Shown: piece by piece, positions 1-10,861 of the stretch
Layout: the number at the start of each line of letters is the position of its first letter
Position numbering within the stretch: the first letter of the stretch is position 1
Assembly (NCBI RefSeq): GCF_003991205.1
Contig: NZ_RXOZ01000037.1
Location: 1-64,000 of the forward strand
Reading direction: 5' to 3'
DNA: 64,000 nt
Source: Georgenia sp. SYP-B2076
GTDB taxonomy: Bacteria; Actinomycetota; Actinomycetes; Actinomycetales; Actinomycetaceae
The notes under the pieces: model-generated
What the model was told of the DNA's origin: nothing
Seen by the model: the letters and a program-made list of their open reading frames with translations, nothing else
Databases searched by the model: none
Translations under genes and position numbers: made by a program

Positions 1-509
1 CCCCGGCGCCCGCGCCGACCACAGCCCCGACGGCGCCCAGCCCGGCCCCCGTCGTCACCACGCCGCCCGCCCCGCGGCCGGCGCCCAGCCCGGCGCCCGC
101 GCCCAAGCCGGCCCCGGCGCCCGTCGCGCCCGCCCCGGCTCCCAGTGGCGCCGGCGAGGTGGCGATCGCCTGGGCGCGGCAGCAGATCGGCACCCCCTAC
201 GGCTGGGGCGCCGTCGGCCCCGACTCCTACGACTGCTCCGGCCTGACGATGCGCGCGTTCCAGCAGGCCGGCATCAACCTGCCCCGAACCAGCCGCGCGC
301 AGTACGGCGCCGGCTCGAAGGTCCCGGTGAGCCAGCTCGCCGTCGGCGACCTGGTGTTCTGGTCCAACAACGGCTCGGCGTCAGGCATCTACCACGTGGC
401 CATCTACACGGGCGGCAACATGCGGCTGCACGCGCCGCGGCCCGGGACACCCGTGCAGGAGGTCTCGATGATGTCCACCGGGCTCATGCCCTACGGCGTC
501 CGCGTCTGA
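1..509 (+). CDS. NlpC/P60 family cell-wall hydrolase, C-terminal part
   Basis: Only the end of this gene is in the window; the frame is open from base 3. What is visible is a long Pro/Ala-rich linker (about bases 3-155) followed by an NlpC/P60 domain of about 115 residues. The domain carries the catalytic-cysteine motif YDCSGL, the histidine in YHVAIYTGG and a later LHAPRPG segment that fits the third polar residue. The family cleaves peptidoglycan stem peptides outside the cell, usually the D-Glu-mDAP type bond. The linker suggests a wall-spanning, secreted enzyme. The GTG at base 159 is not a credible start because the linker is continuous upstream. The N-terminus, with any signal peptide, lies outside the window. 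Confidence 0.88.
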   Translation, partial: PAPAPTTAPTAPSPAPVVTTPPAPRPAPSPAPAPKPAPAPVAPAPAPSGAGEVAIAWARQQIGTPYGWGAVGPDSYDCSGLTMRAFQQAGINLPRTSRAQYGAGSKVPVSQLAVGDLVFWSNNGSASGIYHVAIYTGGNMRLHAPRPGTPVQEVSMMSTGLMPYGVRV

Positions 510-549
510 CCCGCGCCGACGCGCGCGCCCACCCGGGCGCCGGCACAGC

Positions 550-580
550 ACGAGGCCCCGCCGTCCCGGCGGGGCCTCGT
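550..580. terminator. Bidirectional terminator hairpin
   Basis: A perfect 14-bp GC-rich stem (550-563 with 567-580) closes on a 3-base loop. It lies between the NlpC/P60 gene and the convergent ppa gene. There is no clear U-tract, which is common for actinobacterial terminators. Confidence 0.75.
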
Positions 581-584
581 CGGC

Positions 585-1172
585 TCAGACGCGCGGCGCG
601 CCGGCGTCCCCGGCACCCGTCGGATCGGCGTGCCCGGCGTCGCCGCTGCCGGTGTGGGCGGCGTGCCCGGCGCCGGCGTGGTCGTAGTAGCCGGTCTCCT
701 TGGCGCGCTGGTAGGAGCGGCGGATCTCCTCCTCGGCCTCCTCACGCCCGGTCCAGTGGGCGCCCTCGACCGACTTGCCCGGCTCGAGGTCCTTGTAGAC
801 CTCGAAGAAGTGCTGGATCTCCAGGCGGTGGAACTCGCTGACGTCCTCGATCTCGGTGCGCCAGGAGGCGCGCTGGTCCGCGGCCGGCACGCACAGGACC
901 TTGTCGTCGCCGCCGGCCTCGTCCCGCATGCGGAACATGCCCACCGCGCGGCACCGGATGAGGCAGCCCGGGAACGTCGGCTCCTCCAGCAGGACGAGGG
1001 CGTCGAGCGGGTCGCCGTCCTCGCCCAGCGTGCCCTCGATGAAGCCGTAGTCGTCGGGGTAGCGCGTGGACGTGAAGAGCATCCGGTCGAGCCGGATGCG
1101 CCCCGTCTCGTGGTCCACCTCGTACTTGTTGCGGTTCCCCTTGGGAATCTCGATCGTGACGTCGAACTCCAC
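585..1172 (-). CDS. ppa: Inorganic pyrophosphatase
   Basis: Family I soluble pyrophosphatase, 195 aa, which hydrolyses pyrophosphate to two phosphates in the cytoplasm and pulls biosynthetic reactions forward. The signature DGDPLDAL sits at about residues 52-59, and the [10 protein letters not shown] substrate-binding start of the family is present. I chose the GTG at 1172 because GGAGGAAGGG lies just upstream and homologues begin at [12 protein letters not shown]. The longer reading to 1253 adds residues that look non-coding. The last ~35 residues form an unusual tail rich in His, Gly, Ala and Asp, beyond the normal end of the fold. Confidence 0.95.
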   Translation of the reverse strand: MEFDVTIEIPKGNRNKYEVDHETGRIRLDRMLFTSTRYPDDYGFIEGTLGEDGDPLDALVLLEEPTFPGCLIRCRAVGMFRMRDEAGGDDKVLCVPAADQRASWRTEIEDVSEFHRLEIQHFFEVYKDLEPGKSVEGAHWTGREEAEEEIRRSYQRAKETGYYDHAGAGHAAHTGSGDAGHADPTGAGDAGAPRV

Positions 1173-1330
1173 GGCTTCCCTTCCTCCGCCCCCGACGACC
1201 GCGGCCGTCAGCGGGGCACTGTGTGCGCGCCCGGCACTGAGCTGACGGGACACTCCTGGGCACTAGTGTGTCGCACGAGAGGGGGCTCGTGCGCGGACAC
1301 GGCCCTGAAACGGTTCTGGCGGGAGGTGCG

Positions 1331-2716
1331 GTGGCTCGACGACGCACCGCCTGGACCGCCGTCGGCGCCGTCGCCCTGCTCCTCGGCGGGTACGGCGTGG
1401 CGGACGCCGCGGACATCGTGCCCGGGGTGCTGACCACCGGCCCGGCCCCGGCCGATCCCGCGACCTTCCCCGCCGTCACGCTCCCCGGGGGCGCGCCGGC
1501 CGCGCCCGCCGTGGCCGGCCCGGACGCCGAAGCCCCGGTGCCCGGCACCGCCGCGCTGGAGACCCGGGCCCGGTCCCTGACCGAGGACCCCCGGATGGCG
1601 GGCGCCGCCGGCATCGTGGTGGCCGACGCCGTCACCGGCGCGACCCTGCTGGATGCCGACGGCGCCACCGCGCGCGTCCCGGCCTCCTCGCAGAAGCTGC
1701 TCACGGCCGCGGCGGCGCTCGACGCCCTCGGGGCCGCGCGGACCCTGACGACGTCCGCGGTCCAGGCCGGGAAGGACTCCGTGGTGCTCGTCGGGGGCGG
1801 CGACGTCATGCTCGCCGCCGGCGCGGGCGACCCGGGTGCCGTGATGGGCCGCGCCGGCCTGGGTGACCTCGCCGCCGAGACCGCCGCGGCGCTGCGCGCG
1901 CAGGGGCTCACCAGCGTCGGCGTCGGCCTCGACGACCGCCTCTTCACGGGCCCGCTGTACGCCTCGGACGTCACCGGCACCGACCGGAGCTTCGTGATGC
2001 CGGTCCAGGCCCTCGCCGTGGAGACGGGGCAGGGCGGAGGCGGCGCCGCCGAGGACCCGGCCCTGGACGCGGCGCGGACCTTCGCGGCGGCCCTGGCCGC
2101 GCAAGGTGTCACGGTGCGCGGCGACGTCGGCCGCGCCGCCGCCCCCGCGGACGCCGCCGCGCTCGCCGAGGTCCGCTCGGCGCCCGTGGGGGAGCAGGTG
2201 CGCTACGCCCTGAAGCACTCCGACAACTCGGTCACCGAGGTGCTGGCCCGCCTGGTCGCCGTGGAGCGGGGCGACACGGCGGACTTCGCCGGCGCGACGG
2301 CCGCCGTCCTCGCGCAGCTGGACGAGCTCGGCGTGGACGTGTCCGGGGTGCACCTGGAGGACGGCTCCGGGCTGAGCATGACGAACCGCGTGCCGCCCGC
2401 CGTGCTCGCGGACGTGCTCCTGACGGCGCTCGACCCGGAGGCCACCTCGCTGCACGGCCTCCCCCCGTCGCTGCCCGTGGGCGGCCTCGACGGCACCCTC
2501 GACGGCCGGTTCTCCGGCGGGTCGGCGGGGATCGTGCGCGCCAAGACGGGGACGCTCAACCAGGCCATCAGCCTGAGCGGGACGGTGGTCGACGCCGACG
2601 GCCGGCTGCTCGTGTTCGCCGTCCTCACGGACTCCCTGCCGCTCGGCACCGCGCTCGACGCGCGCGCCGCCGTCGACGACTGGGTCGACGGGCTCGCGGC
2701 GTGCGGGTGCGCCTGA
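1331..2716 (+). CDS. dacB: D-alanyl-D-alanine carboxypeptidase/endopeptidase (PBP4, peptidase S13)
   Basis: A 461-aa penicillin-binding protein that trims or cuts peptidoglycan peptides outside the membrane. All three active-site motifs are visible: SxxK as S119-S-Q-K122, SxN as S297-D-N299, and KTG at 405-407. The N-terminus has a basic start then a hydrophobic stretch (about residues 7-25), so the protein is exported or membrane-anchored. The GTG at 1331 is preceded by GGGAGG at 5-base spacing; an earlier GTG at 1268 has no such site. A possible -10 (TAGTGT, 1264-1269) lies upstream. It is divergent from ppa. The end of the gene contains the promoter of the next gene. Confidence 0.93.
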   Translation: MARRRTAWTAVGAVALLLGGYGVADAADIVPGVLTTGPAPADPATFPAVTLPGGAPAAPAVAGPDAEAPVPGTAALETRARSLTEDPRMAGAAGIVVADAVTGATLLDADGATARVPASSQKLLTAAAALDALGAARTLTTSAVQAGKDSVVLVGGGDVMLAAGAGDPGAVMGRAGLGDLAAETAAALRAQGLTSVGVGLDDRLFTGPLYASDVTGTDRSFVMPVQALAVETGQGGGGAAEDPALDAARTFAAALAAQGVTVRGDVGRAAAPADAAALAEVRSAPVGEQVRYALKHSDNSVTEVLARLVAVERGDTADFAGATAAVLAQLDELGVDVSGVHLEDGSGLSMTNRVPPAVLADVLLTALDPEATSLHGLPPSLPVGGLDGTLDGRFSGGSAGIVRAKTGTLNQAISLSGTVVDADGRLLVFAVLTDSLPLGTALDARAAVDDWVDGLAACGCA

Positions 2717-2721
2717 ACCAT

Positions 2722-2727
2722 TACGTT
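2722..2727 (+). promoter_or_regulatory. -10 element TACGTT for a leaderless transcript
   Basis: TACGTT ends 6 bases before the ATG at 2734, and no Shine-Dalgarno sequence precedes that ATG. The same TANNNT-then-6/7-base layout recurs at several other genes in this window, so transcription probably starts at the ATG itself. Confidence 0.55.
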
Positions 2728-2733
2728 AGGCCC

Positions 2734-3795
2734 ATGAGCAGCGCCGTCGACTGGCAGGTGGCCGTGCGCCGCGCCGGGACCCTCACCCCGCCGGGGCCCC
2801 GCGGCTCGCGTGCGGAGCTCCGCGCCCTGATCCAGGTGCTGCGCAGCGCCGGCGCCGAGGCGCCCCTGCACGTGGGGGAGATCACCGGGCTGCGTGCCGC
2901 GGCGCGGCGCGCCGCCGAGGTCCCGGTCTACGTGGTCGACCGGCCCCGGTGGGCGCAGGCGAACGTCGAGATGTTCGCCCAGCTCACCGACGGGCTCCTG
3001 CCCACCTCCCGCCTGCCCGGGTCGGCGCGCATGGCGGGGGAGGAGATGGGCGTGATGCTCGCCGTCCTGGCCCCCAAGGTGCTGGGCCAGTTCGACCCCT
3101 TCACGCCGGCCGGCCCCTCGCCGGGGCGGCTCGTGCTCGTCGCCCCCAACGTCCTCAAGGTCGAGCGCGAGCTCGACCTGGACGCCATGGACTTCCGGAT
3201 GTGGGTGTGCCTGCACGAGCAGACCCACGCCGTGCAGTTCGCCGCCGCGCCGTGGCTGGCCGGCCACCTCTCCTCGCGGATGCGGGCCCTGGTCGAGGGC
3301 GTCTCCTCGGCCGAGGAGGGCTCCGAGCGCCTCGGCCGCGCGCTGCGCGCCATCGTGGACACCCTCGCCTCAGCCTTCTCCGGCCCCGGTGACGTCCCCT
3401 CCCACGAGGTGGGCGGCCCGCTCGTCGAGGCATTCCTCAGCGACTCCGAGCGCGCCGCGATGGGCGAGGTCGTGGCGGTGATGAGCCTGCTCGAGGGGCA
3501 CGCCGACGTCGTCATGGACGCGGTGGGCCCCGCCGTCCTGCCCTCGGTCCGCCGGATCCGCGCCGCCTTCGAGAAGCGCCGGGACGGGACCTCCGCGCCC
3601 GACGTCCTGCTGCGCCGCCTGCTCGGCATGGACGCCAAGGTGGCCCAGTACCGCAACGGCGCCAAGTTCGTGCGCGCCGTCGTGAGCCGGGTCGGCCACG
3701 ACGGGCTCAACGCCGTGTGGACCTCGCCGGAGCAGCTGCCGAGCGCGGCCGAGGTCGCCGACCCGGGGGCGTGGGTCCGCCGCGTGCACGGTTAG
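2734..3795 (+). CDS. Zinc-dependent metalloprotease, DUF2342 family
   Basis: A 353-aa protein of the actinobacterial DUF2342 (zincin-like, sometimes called F420 biosynthesis-associated) family. The HExxH motif is HEQTH at residues 161-165, followed by AVQF, and a later EGHADVVMD segment could supply the third metal ligand. The substrate is unknown. No signal peptide is visible, so it is probably cytoplasmic. The gene directly precedes tilS: its TAG is followed immediately by the GTG of tilS, so the two are translated from one message. This DUF2342-tilS-hpt-ftsH order is familiar in Actinomycetota. The ATG at 2734 is favoured by the leaderless -10. Confidence 0.85.
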   Translation: MSSAVDWQVAVRRAGTLTPPGPRGSRAELRALIQVLRSAGAEAPLHVGEITGLRAAARRAAEVPVYVVDRPRWAQANVEMFAQLTDGLLPTSRLPGSARMAGEEMGVMLAVLAPKVLGQFDPFTPAGPSPGRLVLVAPNVLKVERELDLDAMDFRMWVCLHEQTHAVQFAAAPWLAGHLSSRMRALVEGVSSAEEGSERLGRALRAIVDTLASAFSGPGDVPSHEVGGPLVEAFLSDSERAAMGEVVAVMSLLEGHADVVMDAVGPAVLPSVRRIRAAFEKRRDGTSAPDVLLRRLLGMDAKVAQYRNGAKFVRAVVSRVGHDGLNAVWTSPEQLPSAAEVADPGAWVRRVHG

Positions 3796-4839
3796 GTGGC
3801 CGGACCCCACCCCGACGTCGCGGCCGCACGCGCCGGGGTCCGGCGCGTCCTGGCCGACCTGCCGCCCGGCGCCCGCGTCCTCGTGGCCTGCTCCGGCGGC
3901 GCCGACTCCCTCACGCTCGCCGCCGCGACGGCGTTCGTCGCGCCCCGGGAGGGCTGGTCGGCCGGCGCCGTGGTCGTCGACCACCGGCTCCAGCCCGGGT
4001 CGGGGCAGGTCGCGCGCGGCGCCGCGGAGCAGTGCCGCCGGCTGGGCCTCGAGCCGGTCCTGGTGCGCCCGGTCGAGGTCGTCGGCGGGGCGCGCGGCAG
4101 CGGCGCCGGGGGACCGGAGGCGGCCGCGAGGGACGCCCGGTACGCCGCCCTCACGCAGGCCGCCGGGGACGCCGGCGCAGTCGCCGTGCTCCTGGGGCAC
4201 ACCCTCGACGACCAGGCCGAGACGGTCCTGCTCGGCCTCGCGCGCGGCTCCGGCGCGCGCTCCCTGGCGGGCATGGCCACGGTGCACGGGCTCTGGCGGC
4301 GCCCCTTACTGGCCATGCGGCGCGCCCAGACCGAACAGGTGTGCCGCGTGCTCGGCCTGGACTACGTGCGGGACCCCGCGAACAGCGCGGACGGGCCCTG
4401 GCGCGCCGCGGACGGCACGGCGCTGCGCCGCGCCGCGCTCCGCGAGCGGGTGCTGCCCGCGCTCGTGGGCGCCCTCGGGCCCGGTGTCGTCCCCGCGCTC
4501 GGGCGGACCGCGGCCCAGCTCCGGCGCGACGGCGACCTCCTCGACCGCCTCGCCGACGACCTGCTCCACCGCGCACTGCTGGGCCGGCCGCCCGTCGAGC
4601 TCGACGTCGCCGTGCTGGGCGGCGCGCACCCGGCGCTGCGCACGCGCGCCCTGCGCTCGGCCGCGCTGCTCGCCGGGGCGGCGCCGGGCGCGCTCGCCGC
4701 CGTCCACGTCGAGGCCCTCGACGCCGTGGTCTCGGCCTACCACGGGCAGGGTCCCCTCCAGCTGCCCGGCGGCGTCACCGCCACCCGCAGGTGTGGCAGG
4801 CTGACACTCGCTGCTCACGACGGCCACGGCCGGGCGTGA
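3796..4839 (+). CDS. tilS: tRNA(Ile)-lysidine synthetase
   Basis: Uses ATP to attach lysine to C34 of the CAU-anticodon tRNA-Ile, changing both its codon reading (AUG to AUA) and its charging. The 347-aa product has the PP-loop motif SGGADS at residues 33-38 and the [20 protein letters not shown] region typical of the N-type ATPase fold. It is shorter than the E. coli enzyme, as usual in actinobacteria, with a reduced C-terminal part. The GTG start abuts the stop of the DUF2342 gene with no gap, which indicates translational coupling. Confidence 0.93.
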   Translation: MAGPHPDVAAARAGVRRVLADLPPGARVLVACSGGADSLTLAAATAFVAPREGWSAGAVVVDHRLQPGSGQVARGAAEQCRRLGLEPVLVRPVEVVGGARGSGAGGPEAAARDARYAALTQAAGDAGAVAVLLGHTLDDQAETVLLGLARGSGARSLAGMATVHGLWRRPLLAMRRAQTEQVCRVLGLDYVRDPANSADGPWRAADGTALRRAALRERVLPALVGALGPGVVPALGRTAAQLRRDGDLLDRLADDLLHRALLGRPPVELDVAVLGGAHPALRTRALRSAALLAGAAPGALAAVHVEALDAVVSAYHGQGPLQLPGGVTATRRCGRLTLAAHDGHGRA

Positions 4840-4891
4840 GCCGGCGAGGTGGTCGTGGTCGCGCCACCGGACGAGCTCGGAAAGGGGCGCA

Positions 4892-5446
4892 GTGGACGCG
4901 CAGGACATGGGGCAGGACCTGGAGAAGGTCCTCGTCAGCCAGGAGCAGATCGAGGCACGGCTGGACGAGATGGCTGCGGACATCGACGCGGACTACGCCG
5001 GCAAGGACCTGTTGCTCGTGGGGGTGCTCCGCGGCGCCGTCATGGTGATGGCGGACCTCTCGCGCCGCATCCATGTCCCGGTCCAGATGGACTGGATGGC
5101 AGTCTCCTCCTACGGCTCCGGGACCAAGTCCTCCGGCGTGGTGCGCATCCTCAAGGACCTCGACTCCGACCTGCACGGGCGTGACGTGCTCATCGTCGAG
5201 GACATCATCGACTCCGGGCTCACCCTGTCCTGGCTGGTCGCCAACCTCCGCTCCCGGGGGCCCGCGTCCGTCGAGATCGCCACGCTGCTGCGCAAGCCCG
5301 AGGCCGCGAAGGTGCAGGTCGACGTGCGCTATGTCGGCTTCGACATCCCCACCGAGTTCGTGGTCGGCTACGGCCTCGACTACGCCGAGCAGTACCGGAA
5401 CCTGCCGTTCGTCGGGACGTTGGCGCCGCACGTCTACGGCGGCTGA
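4892..5446 (+). CDS. hpt: Hypoxanthine phosphoribosyltransferase
   Basis: A 184-aa purine-salvage enzyme joining PRPP with hypoxanthine or guanine to give IMP or GMP. The PRPP-binding motif [13 protein letters not shown] lies at residues 99-111, and the flexible-loop [11 protein letters not shown] is at about 72-82. The GTG at 4892 follows GGAAAGGGG at good spacing. It comes 52 bases after tilS in the same direction, in the conserved tilS-hpt-ftsH order. Confidence 0.95.
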   Translation: MDAQDMGQDLEKVLVSQEQIEARLDEMAADIDADYAGKDLLLVGVLRGAVMVMADLSRRIHVPVQMDWMAVSSYGSGTKSSGVVRILKDLDSDLHGRDVLIVEDIIDSGLTLSWLVANLRSRGPASVEIATLLRKPEAAKVQVDVRYVGFDIPTEFVVGYGLDYAEQYRNLPFVGTLAPHVYGG

Positions 5447-5587
5447 GCCCGACGCGGCGGCTCCGCGGGTGCCGCCGGCCCGGGGAACCGCGAGGAGCCT
5501 TGGAACAGCGCCGGGGCGTCGGGCGTTGTCCCGTGCATGCCCTGCGCGAACACGAGGGGCGAGCCCGGCCATCGGTCAGGTTTGTCA

Positions 5588-5645
5588 TATACCGTCGGGC
5601 GATGACCGTGCGACCAGGAGGGACCGGGCTTAAAGCCCATACTCG
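5588..5645 (+). promoter_or_regulatory. ftsH promoter and leader with a hairpin between Shine-Dalgarno and start
   Basis: TATACC (5588-5593) is a plausible -10. A strong Shine-Dalgarno AGGAGGG (5616-5622) lies 23 bases before the ATG at 5646, too far for normal initiation. Between them a small hairpin, GGGCT (5626-5630) with AGCCC (5634-5638), would loop out 13 bases and bring the effective spacing to about 10. An in-frame TAA at 5631-5633 excludes a longer protein. Confidence 0.5.
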
Positions 5646-7702
<2,057 letters not shown>

Positions 7703-7706
<4 letters not shown>

Positions 7707-8362
7707 GCGGACCGCACGAGGCCGTGCCCGGCAACTTGCCGCGCCCGCCCGGGGACTCGCCGCGCCCGCCCGGCGACGGCCGGGCACGCCGGCCCTACGA
7801 CGCCGACGGCGTGCGCCGGGCCGTACGTGACCTGCTCGTGGCCGTGGGGGAGGACCCGGAGCGCGACGGCCTCGCCGGCACGCCCGAGCGCATGGCGCGG
7901 GCCTACGCCGAGATGTTCGCCGGCCTCACCGAGGACCCCGCCGACCACCTTGACGCCGTCTTCGACATCGGCCACGAGGAGATGGTCATCGTCCGGGACA
8001 TCCCGCTGTACTCGATGTGCGAGCACCACCTCCTGCCGTTCCACGGCGTCGCCCACGTCGGCTACATCCCGGCCGCGGACGGGCGGGTGACAGGGCTGAG
8101 CAAGATCGCCCGGCTCGTGGAGGGGTTCGCCCGCCGTCCGCAGGTCCAGGAGCGGCTGACCACCCAGATCGCCGACGCCCTCGTCGACCGGCTCCACCCC
8201 GGCGGCGTGCTCGTCGTCATCGAGGCCGAGCACCTGTGCATGTCCATGCGCGGGGTGCGCAAGCCCGGCTCCCGGACCCTGACCTCGGCCGTCCGCGGCC
8301 AGATGCGCAACGTGGCCACCCGCGCCGAGGCGATGAGCCTCATCCTGGGCCACCGCGGCTGA
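7703..8362 (+). CDS. folE: GTP cyclohydrolase I
   Basis: First step of folate synthesis, GTP to 7,8-dihydroneopterin triphosphate. The product is 219 aa. Zinc ligands are visible as C106 and H109 in [10 protein letters not shown] and C179 in EHLCMSMRG; the [23 protein letters not shown] block is typical. The first ~30 residues are a Pro/Gly-rich extension. The GTG start overlaps the ftsH stop (GTGA), which rules out the upstream reading in this frame. Together with folP and folBK downstream this forms a folate gene set. Confidence 0.95.
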
Positions 8363-8414
8363 GGCCGGCCCGGTCCGACGCCGAGACCCGTGAGCCGGTT
8401 GCCGCCCTGACTTA

Positions 8415-8420
8415 TAGCCT
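8415..8420 (+). promoter_or_regulatory. -10 element TAGCCT for leaderless folP
   Basis: TAGCCT, inside TTATAGCCT, ends exactly 6 bases before the ATG at 8427. No Shine-Dalgarno sequence is present. The folP-folBK-DUF3180 set therefore seems to have its own promoter, separate from ftsH-folE. Confidence 0.55.
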
Positions 8421-8426
8421 GGACGG

Positions 8427-9293
8427 ATGAGCACCCCGACCGCCTGGACCACGCCCAGCCCGCTCCCGCAGGCACTGCAGGAGACCGGGCGGACGCTCGT
8501 CGTGGGCATCGTCAACGTCACGCCCGACTCGTTCTCCGACGGCGGTCAGTGGTTCGACACCGACGTGGCCATCGCCCACGGCCGCCACCTGCTCGCCCAG
8601 GGCGCCGACATCGTCGACATCGGCGGCGAGTCCACCCGCCCCGGCGCCGACCCGGTCACCCCCGCCGAGGAGCTCGCCCGGGTCCTGCCGGTCGTCGAGG
8701 CGCTCGCCCGCGACGGCGCCGTGGTCAGCGTGGACACCATCAACGCCACGACCGCCGAGGCCGCGCTCGCGGGCGGCGCGCTCCTGGTCAACGACGTCTC
8801 CGGCGGGCTGGCCGACCCCGCCATGGCCGCCACCGTGGCGCGCACGGGGGCCGTGTACATCCTCGGCCACTGGCGCGGGACGCCCGAGACGATGAACTCC
8901 CTCGCCGTCTACGACGACGTCGTGGTGGACGTCTGCTCCGAGCTGGAGGCGCGCGTCTCCGAGATGCTCGCCGCCGGGGTCCGGCCCCAGCAGATCGTGA
9001 TCGACCCGGGCCTCGGCTTCGCCAAGGACCCGGAGCACAACTGGCGCCTGCTCGCCCACCTCGACGCCCTCGCCGCCCTCGGGCACCCCGTGGCCGTGGG
9101 GGTCTCGCGCAAGCGGTTCCTCTCCGGCGTCGTGGCCCCCGAGGTCGCCGCCGAGCCCCTCGCCCGCGACCACGCCACCGCCGCGGTCAGCGCGCTCGCC
9201 GCCCACGCCGGCGCCTGGGCCGTGCGGGTCCACGAGGTCGTCGGCTCCGCCGACGCCGTGCGCGTGGCCGCCGCATGGCGGGCGCACCGATGA
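8427..9293 (+). CDS. folP: Dihydropteroate synthase
   Basis: Condenses p-aminobenzoate with dihydropterin pyrophosphate to dihydropteroate and is the sulfonamide target. The 288-aa TIM-barrel protein has the pterin-site motif NVTPDSFSDGG at 30-40 and DIGGESTRPGA at 64-74. Later conserved parts include VDTINATTAEAAL, DVSGG and IDPGLGFAKDPEHNW. The stop overlaps the ATG of folBK by 4 bases. Confidence 0.95.
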   Translation: MSTPTAWTTPSPLPQALQETGRTLVVGIVNVTPDSFSDGGQWFDTDVAIAHGRHLLAQGADIVDIGGESTRPGADPVTPAEELARVLPVVEALARDGAVVSVDTINATTAEAALAGGALLVNDVSGGLADPAMAATVARTGAVYILGHWRGTPETMNSLAVYDDVVVDVCSELEARVSEMLAAGVRPQQIVIDPGLGFAKDPEHNWRLLAHLDALAALGHPVAVGVSRKRFLSGVVAPEVAAEPLARDHATAAVSALAAHAGAWAVRVHEVVGSADAVRVAAAWRAHR

Positions 9294-10276
9294 CCTCCCC
9301 CGTCCTGGGCGCCGACGGGCAGGAGCTCGACCAGATCCGCCTCCTGGGCCTGGGCGCCGTCGGCCACCACGGCGTCTTCGAGCACGAGCGCGTCGAGGGC
9401 CAGCCCTTCGGCGCGGACGTCGTCATGCACCTGGACACGCGCGCCGCGGCCCGCGCCGACGACCTGGCCGGCACCGTCAGCTACGCCGACGTCGCCGACG
9501 ACGTGGCGGCGCTCCTCGGCGGCGAACCGGTGGACCTGCTCGAGACCCTGGCCGAGCGGATCGCGCAGGCGGTGCTCGCCCGGCCCGGTGTGCGCGCCGT
9601 GGACGTGACCGTGCACAAGCCCCGGGCGCCGCTGACCGTGCCCTTCGACGACGTCCAGGTGAGCATCCGCCGCAGGGCGGTGCTGGCCCGGCGCCCGGAC
9701 GGCGGCACGCGCTTCGTGCTCGCCCTGGGCGCCAACCTCGGGGACCCGCTCGGGACGCTGCGCGAGGTGGTCGGCGCGCTCGGGCACGCGCCCGGCGTGC
9801 GCACCCTGGCCGTGTCGCCGCTGGCGCGCACCGCCGCCGTGCTCGCGGCCGGGCAGGCGGCGCAGCCGGACTACCTCAACGCCGTCGTCGTGGGGGCCAC
9901 CACCCTCGCCCCACTGGAGCTGCTCGCGCTGGGCCGGCGCCTGGAGGCGGAGCACGGCCGACGCCGTGACGAGCACTGGGGGGCGCGCACCCTGGACGTG
10001 GACGTCATCAGCGTCGGCGACCTCGTCGTCGCCGACCCGGTGCTGACCTTGCCTCACCCGCGTGCCCACGAGCGCGCCTTCGTCCTCGTCCCGTGGGCGC
10101 AGGCGGAACCGGGCGCCGTGCTCCCCGGGCCGGCCGGCGGCCTGGTGGCCGAGCTGGCGGACCGGGCGCCGGACCGCCGGACGGTGCGCTGGCTGGCCGC
10201 GGACTGGCTCAGCGGTGACGTGCCGGACCTGCCGGCGGCCGGGCACGGCGTCGACGCCGGTGCGGGGGCGCGCTGA
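9290..10276 (+). CDS. folBK: Bifunctional dihydroneopterin aldolase / HPPK
   Basis: A 328-aa fusion of two consecutive folate enzymes. FolB (about residues 8-127) turns dihydroneopterin into 6-hydroxymethyl-dihydropterin; the RLLGLGAVGHHGVFEHER start and VTVHKP end are typical. FolK (about 137-300) then pyrophosphorylates it; LALGANLGDPLGTL, RRDEHWGARTLDVDVI and LPHPRAHERAFVLVP are HPPK signatures. The ATG overlaps the folP stop (ATGA). The stop shares one base with the next ATG (TGATG). FolB-FolK fusions are known in Micrococcales. Confidence 0.93.
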   Translation: MTSPVLGADGQELDQIRLLGLGAVGHHGVFEHERVEGQPFGADVVMHLDTRAAARADDLAGTVSYADVADDVAALLGGEPVDLLETLAERIAQAVLARPGVRAVDVTVHKPRAPLTVPFDDVQVSIRRRAVLARRPDGGTRFVLALGANLGDPLGTLREVVGALGHAPGVRTLAVSPLARTAAVLAAGQAAQPDYLNAVVVGATTLAPLELLALGRRLEAEHGRRRDEHWGARTLDVDVISVGDLVVADPVLTLPHPRAHERAFVLVPWAQAEPGAVLPGPAGGLVAELADRAPDRRTVRWLAADWLSGDVPDLPAAGHGVDAGAGAR

Positions 10277-10764
10277 TGCGGCGGACCTCGTGGCAGACGC
10301 TCGTCGCCCTTGCCCTGGCGGCCGGCCTCGTCACCTTCCTCGTGCTCTCCGTGCTGGACGAGCGCGGCAACCTGCCGGTCCCCGTGCCCACCGTGAGCGG
10401 GCTGGGCCCGGCGGTCCTCACGGTCGTGCTCCTCGGGCTCGGGCGCAACGTGCGCCGGCTCGTGCACCGCAAGCCCACCTCCATGACGCCGATCGGCGCA
10501 TCCCGCGTGGTGGTGCTCGCCAAGTCCTGTGCGCTCGTCGGCTCGGCGCTGGTCGGGTACTTCGCCGCGCACCTGCTCTCGAACCTGGACAACCTCGCCG
10601 CCCCGCTGCCCCGTGAGCAGGCCTGGGCGTCCGGGCTCGCTCTCGCCACCAGCCTGGTGCTAGTGGGCGCCGCACTGCTCGTGGAGTGGTGGTGCCGGGT
10701 GCCGCCGGAGGACGACGACCCCGAGAAGCCGGGGCCGGGCAGGACGACGCCGACCGCGGCGTGA
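10276..10764 (+). CDS. DUF3180 family membrane protein
   Basis: A 162-aa protein with four predicted membrane segments (about residues 7-25, 40-58, 78-98 and 115-137) and a charged, Pro-rich tail. DUF3180 proteins typically follow folK in Actinomycetota; their function is not known. It overlaps folBK by one base and is therefore co-translated with the folate genes. Confidence 0.8.
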   Translation: MRRTSWQTLVALALAAGLVTFLVLSVLDERGNLPVPVPTVSGLGPAVLTVVLLGLGRNVRRLVHRKPTSMTPIGASRVVVLAKSCALVGSALVGYFAAHLLSNLDNLAAPLPREQAWASGLALATSLVLVGAALLVEWWCRVPPEDDDPEKPGPGRTTPTAA

Positions 10765-10861
10765 GCGGGTGCGGGCCGGCGGGGGTGCGGGCCGAGGATG
10801 CTGAGGTCCCGGCGCTCTTCTGCCAGGCTTGTCGGAGCACCCGACCACCGAGGAGACGACG

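Noticed and set aside
159-509. Treating GTG 159 as the start of the NlpC/P60 protein
   Set aside because: The same frame continues upstream as a Pro/Ala linker typical of this family, so the gene is simply cut by the window edge.
10829-10861. Longer start of the first PH-domain protein
   Set aside because: The ATG at 10862 has a GAGGAGA ribosome site; the GTG at 10829 has none.
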